Below, piece after piece: positions 55,661 through 64,000 of a stretch of 64,000 bases of DNA; positions within the stretch are counted from its first letter, which is position 1, and each line of letters starts with the position of its first letter. This DNA is from Tolypeutes matacus (Eukaryota > Chordata > Mammalia > Cingulata > Chlamyphoridae), in assembly GCA_026826555.1 (NCBI GenBank), contig JAKSZT010004976.1, forward strand, positions 7,634,917 through 7,698,916, given 5' to 3'. The notes under the pieces are model-generated. The model was not told the origin of the DNA, did not search any database, and saw nothing but the letters and a program-made list of their open reading frames with translations. Both the position numbers and the translations under genes were made by a program.

Positions 55661-56141
55661 GAAGTCCCGACAAGCCCTTCGATTCCCATGGAGCCTGAAT
55701 TCATCCATCAGAAGTTATGATCCTCTCTGCTGCCTGCATTCTATCCAGAACTGGGGGCCCACCCTTAGAACCCCACAACCCTGGGTTACGGTCACCCGGT
55801 AGGACCAAGTTACAAATGGACAGCAGACAGGCCCCCACAATGATGATGATTGTTTCTTTTTCCAAAGCACCAAACTATAAACCAAACAAAAAAACAGTAC
55901 ACTCCATCACTGGAGCATTAAAATCCAACCGTCATAATCACCCATCTCGAGATGTGCAGATTTCACCCTGGCAAATTATGGCCTAAAGGAAGCTAAGAAA
56001 ATAAAAAGACAAAGATTTTAGGTGATGCACTCCAACACTCTTTACTGCTCTAGAACCCTCACTGCAAATGTACACATCAGCAGGAAAAGTAATCAAACTT
56101 GAATAGGAAGAATTTGAGTAAAAATATTGGATACCTTTTGT

Positions 56142-56147
56142 TTTAAT
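56142..56147 (-). promoter_or_regulatory. Candidate SCP2D1 poly(A) signal
   Basis: ATTAAA on the minus strand, 77 bases after the SCP2D1 stop codon. I saw no AATAAA closer. Confidence 0.35.
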
Positions 56148-56223
56148 CTTCAGTTTAAGCATGATTTCCACCCAACATAATTGAAGAGAAGTTCTCATCA
56201 TTTTTCTTGTTGTATCTGCGTGC

Positions 56224-56800
<577 letters not shown>

Positions 56801-57079
56801 GGCTGGAGCTGGCATGTATGCTGCAGTCTCATTGGCCAAACCCATGTTAAAATGTGACTCAGGGCAAGGAGGACTAAGGTAATTGTGAGGCAGATACACA
56901 CCCCCCAAAACCATTCAGTTCTGTTGGTCCCACTGGCCCAGAAAGGTCTGGATCCCAGGTTGAGGATAGGGGAAAGGGTCCCGGGAGTTTCCTTGATGAT
57001 CTGAGTTCTGTTTTGCCAGTACAGACATGCCCTGGTGAGCAACTCAAACTGAGTGACTCCTTTAAAAGTGGACAATCCT

Positions 57080-57446
57080 GGGGAAGCGAATGTGACTCAA
57101 GCCATTGGGTGCCTGCCTACCACATGGGAGGTCCTGGGTTTGGTTCCTGGTGCCTCCTAAAGAAGAAAAGCAAGACAGTGAGCTGATACGATGGGCTGGC
57201 ACGGTGAGCTGACACAACAAGATGTCACAACGAGGAAACACAATGAGGAGACACAATAAGAAACACAACAATTGGAGCAGATGTGGCTCAAGAGATTGGG
57301 TGCCTCCCTCCCACATGGGAGGTCCAAGGTTTGGTTCCTGGTGCCCCCTAAAAAGAAGACGATGAGACACAGAGAGCACACAATGAACAGACAGAACGGA
57401 CAGTGAGCGCAAACAACTGGGGTGGGGGATAAATAATCTTGTTTTT
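57080..57446 (+). mobile_element. DAS-type SINE, dimeric, plus strand
   Basis: Heads at about 57081 ('gaagcgaatgtgactcaagc') and 57274 ('agcagatgtggctcaagaga'), a run of 'gagctgacacaac' units between, tail 'gataaataatcttg'. The flanks 57064-57079 and 57447-57462 match at 14 or more of 16 bases. Confidence 0.93.
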
Positions 57447-57872
57447 AAAAATGGACAATCCTTACGGCACAGATCCTGGTGCTGGATTTGGCTTTGTCTG
57501 GCTGCTGGCAGAGAAGGGAATGCTTTGATGGCAAAACAGCTGGTTGGAGAAGGAATCAGCACCAAGGCCTGCATGGGAGACTTTCTGGAAGCAGAGTGAA
57601 AGGAAAAGAGAGAGAAATGCCCCTAAGATCAGCAGAAGATGCTGCTGATCTTTTTTTTTTTTTTTTTTTTTTTTAACTTTATTTTCTACATTTAATAATT
57701 GAAAACATAAGCAATTAAAAACTAAAAAGTAAACACAGATGAATAAATATATACATTTCTCAATTAAATGTAATGGATACATGTAAATTTTTTTGTTGTT
57801 TTGTTTTTTGCTTGTTTTTTTGCTTTTGTCTTTTTGTGTGTATCAAACAATATATTACACAATATATTTAGT

Positions 57873-60800
57873 TCATAGTAATGCATTCATACAGTATTTG
57901 TCCTTTTGTGTCTGGCTTGCTTCACTCAACATAATGTCCTCCAGGTTCATCCATGTTGCCATATGCTTTATGACTTCATTTCTTCTTACAGCTGCATAAT
58001 ATTCCATCATGTGAATAGACCACAGTTTGTTTATCCATTCATCTGTTGATGGACATCTGGCTTGTTTCCAGCTTTTGGCAATGGTGAATAATGTGGCTAT
58101 GAACATCGGTGTGCAGATGTCTGTTCGTGTCACTGCTCTCAGTTCTTTTGGGTATATACCCAGAAGTGGTATTGCAGGGTCACATGACAAGTCTATATTC
58201 AACTTCTTTAGGAACTGCCAAACAGTCCTCCATAGTGGTTGTACCATCCTGCATTCCACCAACAGTGAAGAAGTGTTCCTGTCTCTCCACATCCTTGTAG
58301 TTCTCTGTCTTTTTCATAGTGGCCATTCTGATAGGTGTGAAATGATATCTCATTGTAGTTTTGATTTGCATTTCCCTAATCATGAGTGATGTTGAGCATT
58401 TCTTCATGTGTTTTTTTTTTTGCCATTTGTATTTCTTCTTTGGAGAAATGTCTATTCAAGTCTTTGGCCCATTTTTTAATTGGGTCGTTTGTCTTTTTAT
58501 TGTTGAGTTGTAACATCTCTTTATATATCCTGGATATTAAACCCTTATCAGATATGTGATTTCCAAATATTTGTTCCCCATTGAGTTGGCTGCCTTTTCA
58601 CCCTTCTGACAAATTCCTGTGAGGTGCAAAAGTGTTTAATTTTGAGGAGGTCCCATTTATCTAATTTTTCTTTTGTTGCACGTGCTTTGGGTGTGAGGTC
58701 CAAGAAACCACCACCTACTACAAGGTCTTGAAGATGTTTCCCTACATTCTCTTCCAGTAGTTTTATGGTCCTGGCTTTTATATTTAGATCTTTGATCCAT
58801 TTTGAGTTGATTCTTGTATAGGGGGTGAGATAGGTGTCCTCTTTCATTCTTTTGGTTATAGATATCCAGTTCTCCCAACACCATTTGTTGAAGAGACTGT
58901 TTTTTCCCATCAGCGTGGGCTTGGTAGGTTTGTCAAAAACCAGTTGACTGTATAGGTGAGGGTTTATTTCTGGATTCTCAATTCTATTCCACTGATCTAT
59001 ATGTCTATCTTTATGCCAGTACCATGCTGTTTTGACCACTGTAGCTTTGTAATATGTTTCAAGGTCAGGCAGAGAAATTCCTCCCACATTGCTCTTCTTT
59101 TTTAGAATGCTTTTGGCTATTCGGGTGCACTTACCCTTCCAGATGAATTTGGTAATTGCTTTCTCTAATTCTGTAAAGTAAGCTGTTGGGATTTTGATTG
59201 GTATTGCATTGAATCTATAAATCAGTTTGGGCAAGATTGACATCTTCACGATATTTATTCTTCCAATCCATGAACACGGAATGTCTTTCCATTTGTTTAG
59301 GTCTTTTTTTAAATTCTTTTAGCATTGTTTCGTAGTTTTCTGCATATAGGTCCTGTACTTCCTTGGTTAAATTAACTCCTAGGTATTTGAGTCTTTTTGT
59401 TGCTATTGAAAATGGAATTTTCCTCCTGATTTCCTCCTCAGATTGTTCAGTACTAGTGTACAAAAACATTACTGATTTTTGCGTGTTGATCTTATATCCT
59501 GCCACTTTGCTGAACTCATTTATTACTTCAAGTAGCTTTGTTGTGGATACTTCAGGATTTTCTAAATACAGGATCATGTCATCCGCAAACAGTGAGAGTT
59601 TTACTTCCTCTTTTCCTATTTGGATGCCTTTAATTTTTTTGTCTTGTCTAATTGCCCTAGCTAGAACTTCTAGTACAATGTTGAATAACAATGGTGACAG
59701 TGGGCATCCTTGTCTTGTTCCTGATCTTAGGGAGAAAGCTTTCAACCTTTCTCCATTGAGTATGATGTTGGCTGTGGGTTTTTCATATATGCCTTTTATC
59801 ATATTGAGGAATTTTCCTTTTATTCCTATCTTTTGAAGTATTTTTATCAAAAAAGGATGTTGGATGTTGTCGAATGCCTTTTCTGCATCTATTGAGATGA
59901 TCATGTGGGTTTTTTCCTTCAATTTGTTAATGTGGTGTATTACATTGATTGATTTTCTTATGTTGAACCAGTCTTGCATACCAGGAATAAATCCCACTTG
60001 GTCGTGATTTATAAGTCTTTTGATATGCTGTTGGATTCGATTTGCAAGTATTTTGTTGAGAATTTTTGCATCTATGTTCATTAGAGAGATTGGTCTGTAA
60101 TTTTCTTTTCTTGTGGAATCTTTATCTGGGTTTGGTATTAGGGTGATGTTGGCTTCATAAAATGTGTTGGGTAATTTTCCCTCCTCTTCAATTTTTTGGA
60201 AGAGTTTAAACAGGATTGGTGTTAATTCTTTTAGAAATGCTTGGTAGAACTCACCTGTGAAGCCATCTGGTCCTGGACTTTTCTTTGCTGGGAGATTTTT
60301 GATGACAGATTCAATCTCCTTAATTGTGATTGGTTTGTTAAGTTCTTGTATTTCTTGTTGTGTCAGTGTAAGTTGGTTATGAGGTTCTAGAAATTTGTCC
60401 ATTTCATCCAGGTTGTCTAGTTTGTTGGCATATAGTTTCTCATAATATCCTCTTATGATTCTTTTTATTTCTGTGAGGTCATTTGTAATTTCCCCCCTTT
60501 CATTTCTGATTGTATTTATTTGCATTTTCTCTCTTTTTTCCTTTGTTAGTCTAGCGAGGGGTTTGTCGATTTTATTGATCTTCTCAAAGAACCAGCTTTT
60601 GGTTTTCTTGATTTTCTCTATTGCTTTTCTGTTCTCATTTTCATTTATTTCCGCTCTAATCTTTATTATTTCTTTCCTTCTTTTTGCTTTGGGATTGGTT
60701 TGCTGTTCATTTTCTAGTTTCTCAATTTGTTCAGTTAAATATTTGAGTTTAGCTCTTTCTTGTTTCTTAATATAGGCATTTAGGGCTATAAATTTCCCTC

Positions 60801-61685
60801 TCAAGACTGCCTTTGCTGTATCCCATAAGTTTTGATATGTTGTGTTCTCATTTTCATTTGTCTCAAATATTTATTGATTTCACTTGCAATTTCTTCTTTG
60901 ACCCACTGAATATTTAGGAGTGTATTGTTCAGTCTCCACACATTTGCAAATTTACTTTTTTCCTGTCTGTTATTGATTTCTAGTTACATTCCATTATGAT
61001 CTGAGAAGGTGCTTTGTATAATTTCAATCTTTTTATATTTATTGAGAGCTGTATTGTGACCTAACATGTGGTCTATCCTGGAGAAAGATCCATGGGCTCT
61101 TGAGGAGAATGTATAACCCGCTGAGTTTGGATGCAGTGTTCTGTATATGTCTGTTAGGTCCAACTTGTTTATCATATTGTTCAAGTTCCCTGTTTCCTTG
61201 TTGATCTTCTGTCTAGTTGTTCTAGCTAATGATGTGAGAGGGGTGTTGAAGTCTCCGACGATTATTGTAGAAATGTCTATTTCTCCCTTCAGTTTTGCCA
61301 GAGTTTGTCTCATATATTTTGGGGCACCCTGGTTAGGTGCGTAGATATTTATGACTGTTATATCTTCCTGGAGGATCGTCCCTTTTATTAATATATAATG
61401 GCCTTCCACATCTCTTATTGCTTTTTTGCATTTGAAGTCTGTTTTGTCTGATATTAGTATAGCTATCCCTGCTCTTTTCTGTTTACTATTCGCATGGAGT
61501 ATCTTTTTCCAACCTTTTACTTTCAGCCGGCTTGTTTCCTTGGGTCTGAGGTGAGTTTCTTGTAAGCAACATATGGATGGCTCATGTTTTTTTATCCATT
61601 CTGTCAGCCTGTATCTTTTGATTGGGGAATTTAATCCATTCACATTCAATGATATTACTGAAAATGCACTATTTATTTCCTCCAT
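57873..61685 (-). pseudogene. L1 ORF2 (endonuclease and reverse transcriptase), broken
   Basis: The span of 3,813 bp fits the usual L1 ORF2 of about 1,275 codons. The APE-type endonuclease comes first (LNVNGLNS, QETHL, GDFNTPL, with SDHN before the first break). The reverse transcriptase follows, with the [13 protein letters not shown] block and catalytic [10 protein letters not shown] near 59580. The C-terminal zinc-region part follows. Lesions I see: a TAA stop at 60984-60986; a one-base loss in a T-run near 60868-60872; an extra base in the T7 run 59304-59310; an extra base in the C4 run 58576-58579; an indel in the T11 run 58411-58421; and one more frameshift near 58300. No full-length enzyme can be made. 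Confidence 0.93.
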
Positions 61686-61766
61686 TGTATTCTTTGGTTT
61701 TCATATGTCATCTTATTTTTGTCTTTCTTTTTACTCTTTTGGTTTTCCTTTCTGCTTTTCTTTGTT

Positions 61767-62756
61767 CTATACTCTCCTCCAAGTCTCTCTCTCCTGTCTT
61801 TTTCTTTCAGGTTCTAAGGCTTCCTTTAATATTTCCTGCAAAGTTGGATTCTTTTTTGCAAACTCTCTTAGTTTCTGTTTGATTGTGAATACTTTATATT
61901 CACCTTCATATTTGAAGGACAGTTTTGCTGGATAAAGAATTCTCGGCTGGCAGTTTTTCTCTTTCAATTTCCTAATTGTATCATACCACTGTCTTCTCGC
62001 CTCCATGGTTTCTGAAGAGAAATCTGCACAAAGTCTTACTGGACGTCCTTTGTATGTGATCGTTTGCTTCTCTCTTGCTCCTCTGAGAATTTTCTCTTTA
62101 TCTTTTACATTTGACATTCCGAATAATATGTGTCTTGGCGTAGGTCTATTTGGATTTATTCTTACTGGGGTACAGTGTGCTTCTTGGACATGTAAGTTCA
62201 TTTCTTTCGTGAGAGTTGGGAAATTTTCAGCTATTATTTCCTCAAATACTCTTTCTGCCCCTTTTCCTTTCTCTTCTCCTTCTGGAACTCCCTTGACACG
62301 TACGTTCTTGCGTTTTGTGTTGTCATTCAACTCTCTGAGCCCCTGCTCAATTTTTTCCATTCTTTTCTCTCTCTGTTCTTTTCTCTCTTCAATTTTAGCT
62401 GCTCTGTCTTCAGTATCACTTATTCTTTTTTCTATCATTTCAAATCTGCTGTTGTATGCTTCAAATGTATTTTTGACTTCACCTATTGTGTCTTTCATTC
62501 CCATGAACTCCGTTACTTTTCTGTTCAGGATTTCAAATTCTTCTTTACATTCGCACAATGACTTCTTGATGTCATTGATCTCTTTAACTATATTCTCTTT
62601 CATCTCATTAATTTGATTTTGGAAATGTGTGCTCATCTCACTGATTAGTTCTCTCAAATTCTGCATCTCTTCTGGGACTTTACTATATTCCTTTTCTTGG
62701 GCCATGTCTTCTATTTTCTTAGTATGGCCCGTAATTTTTTGTTGGTGCTTAGGCAT
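61767..62756 (-). CDS. L1 ORF1 protein (RNA-binding chaperone), intact
   Basis: A 329-codon uninterrupted frame; human ORF1p has 338. Residues ~25-150 are heptad-like coiled coil rich in E/K/I (trimerisation). From ~150, NVRVKGVPEGEE starts the RRM-like domain. The C-terminal domain follows, with ADFSSETMEARRQWYDTIR and ILYPAKLSFKYEGEYKVF. ORF1p coats L1 RNA in cis and helps target-primed reverse transcription. It starts 1.1 kb from the element's 5' end and is followed after 81 bp by ORF2. Intact reading suggests recent insertion relative to other L1s here. Confidence 0.95.
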   Translation of the reverse strand: MPKHQQKITGHTKKIEDMAQEKEYSKVPEEMQNLRELISEMSTHFQNQINEMKENIVKEINDIKKSLCECKEEFEILNRKVTEFMGMKDTIGEVKNTFEAYNSRFEMIEKRISDTEDRAAKIEERKEQREKRMEKIEQGLRELNDNTKRKNVRVKGVPEGEEKGKGAERVFEEIIAENFPTLTKEMNLHVQEAHCTPVRINPNRPTPRHILFGMSNVKDKEKILRGAREKQTITYKGRPVRLCADFSSETMEARRQWYDTIRKLKEKNCQPRILYPAKLSFKYEGEYKVFTIKQKLREFAKKNPTLQEILKEALEPERKRQERETWRRV

Positions 62757-63878
62757 CTGGTTAGTTTGTATTTTACTTAGATGCTCTATCTCTTTCTCTT
62801 TTGGGGGGTTTTAGTGGCAGGAGGCTGTGAGTTACCACCGCTCTTTGATTTTTGGCTCAACCTTGATTGTTAGGATTGTTCTGCTGGTTGCTCAAAACTG
62901 GGCACTAGACCCAGTAATTGGTTGTAGAGTCGTTTCCTAGGGCCTTGGGCAGGGAGGCTATAGAGGCCAGGAAAAGCCTCTCTTACTTATTAATTTTCTT
63001 ATGTGCACTTCCTTGGTCTGCCAGGAGATGGCGATTGTTGGCAGCTCTTAATTCAATGCCTGGTCAGAGCGTATTTGTTGTGACACAGACCAGATCAATG
63101 TGATAGAGCTTCCTGTCTGGGGGCTAGGAGCCCTGTGATTCAAACTTTCTGAGACAGTTCTCTAGACTTCTCTCATAGCGCCCCCCTTTTCCCAGCTAGG
63201 AAATATTTACACTCCCTTCTGAATCCTCAACAATCTGTACCTGTTAGTAGAGGAGGAGATTGGGAGTTTTGTATATCTTTAGCCCCTTGCAGGCTCCAAG
63301 GCAATCAATGGCGTAGCCCCACCCAGCCTGGAAGGGCTCTCGGGACAGGGCAGACCAAACCTGGGAGTCCAAAGCAGGGTCAGCCCCAGGCTCTCTCTCC
63401 CCTCTCCCGTGGTGTCCTCAACAATTAGTCCAGGTTAGAAAAGAGGGAGGTTGCGAGGGTCGGATTTCTCCAGTCCTTTCTAGGCTCCCAGGGCAAACCG
63501 CCAGGTCCGTGGGGTTCTGCAGCCCAAATTTCAGGTCAGAACCTGAGTCTGCCTAAGGCTGTGTCCCTCTCTCTCCCCTTTCCGGGAGTGGCAGATCCCT
63601 GAAGCCCCCTTTGTCTGTGGTTGCAGGCCCAGGGACCTTAGAATTCTGAAGAGTGTGGGGGAGGGTGCCGGCAGCAGCAGAGGCTGCTACTTGCAACTCA
63701 CAGTTCTGTAATCGCTATTTCCCTCTTCTGTCCCTCTGGCCTCTGGGTGGTGTGCAGCCTTCACCTGCTGTCCTAAACCCTAGAAGATCTTTTTCAGGGC
63801 TGTTTCAGCTTGTCCTCTAGCCATTTTTCTGGAGAAGAGATTCCCGTGTCTTACTAGTCCGCCATCTTCCCGGAAGTC
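62757..63878 (-). promoter_or_regulatory. L1 5' UTR with internal promoter
   Basis: About 1.1 kb, GC-richer than the rest of the element. A YY1-type site at its very 5' end (minus-strand 'gaagatggcgg') is typical of L1 promoters and sets the start site. CpGs are scattered. Confidence 0.75.
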
Positions 63879-63904
63879 GCTGCTGATCTTATGTGATAAT
63901 TATA

Positions 63905-64000
63905 CATAATACTATTGCCCTGTACATGTATAAACACATTTAACTGCCATTACAATCCTAAAAAGTAGGTACTGTTTTTACCCCCATTTTACAGATGAGG
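63905..64000 (+). repeat. MIR SINE, cut by the window end
   Basis: 'taactgccattacaatccta' then 'acccccattttacagatgag' is a plus-strand MIR running off the edge. Confidence 0.8.

Larger units (their letters stand above)
57653..63878 (-). mobile_element. Near-complete L1 LINE retrotransposon, minus strand
   Basis: About 6.2 kb, flanked by a 12-bp target duplication GCTGCTGATCTT (57641-57652 and 63879-63890). Read on the minus strand it has a 5' UTR of about 1.1 kb starting with a YY1-type 'gaagatggcgg' motif (63860-63873), ORF1 (intact), an 81-bp spacer, ORF2 (broken), a 3' UTR of about 220 bp and an A tail (57653-57674). The 5' end is complete, so it inserted as a full-length element. It lies tail-first about 1 kb upstream of SCP2D1. 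Confidence 0.95.

Noticed and set aside
57062..57574. 170-codon minus-strand open frame
   Set aside because: It runs through a dimeric SINE in antisense; no independent gene evidence.
59363..59836. 157-codon plus-strand open frame
   Set aside because: Shadow of the L1 reverse-transcriptase region.
62005..62616. 203-codon plus-strand open frame
   Set aside because: Exact shadow of the intact L1 ORF1 on the other strand; hydrophobic composition follows from the reversed lysine/glutamate codons.

Overview
The window is nuclear DNA of a placental mammal, almost certainly a xenarthran (armadillo, sloth or anteater). The strongest evidence is many copies of a tRNA-derived SINE whose head reads 'gggaagcagatgtggctcaa' and whose B box lies in 'gggttcggttcccggg'. 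This is the DAS-type SINE known from armadillo and relatives. They sit among placental-wide MIR, L2, MER5A, MLT1 and L1 relics. I cannot tell armadillo from sloth by sequence alone.

Protein-coding content is very sparse. The one intact gene I recognise is SCP2D1, a single-exon 156-codon SCP2/sterol-carrier-domain gene on the minus strand at 56224-56694. In human it lies in a gene-poor part of chromosome 20p11.23 between DTD1 and SLC24A3, so the window is probably the matching interval. A processed pseudogene of the alternative POLR1D isoform lies at 9249-10149, broken by frameshifts, stops and a SINE.

Layout: 1-13.6 kb holds an LTR, SINEs, L1 fragments, the POLR1D pseudogene and a MER5A split by two later insertions. 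14.1-18.2 kb is a decayed sense L1. 18.8-34 kb is a patchwork of LTR, MLT1, MIR, L1 and SINE pieces with a heavily nested block at 28.5-31.5 kb. 33.8-35.3 kb carries a short tandem duplication. 36-53.6 kb has three more solo LTRs, SINEs, L2 and MLT1. 54-57.6 kb holds SCP2D1 with flanking MER5A, L1 and SINE. 57.6-63.9 kb is a near-complete L1 on the minus strand, with target-site duplication, intact ORF1 and an ORF2 broken by about six small lesions. The window ends inside a MIR.

I looked for an unusual gene system and found none: no operon-like cluster, no CRISPR array, no functional RNA gene. The observations most worth following are a 73-bp copy of POLR1D-pseudogene sequence sitting inside an unrelated L1 about 0.95 kb away, a family of solo LTRs with matching 5-bp target duplications, the intact SCP2D1 with its compact upstream region, the near-complete L1, and several non-repetitive AT-rich stretches that look like conserved regulatory DNA.
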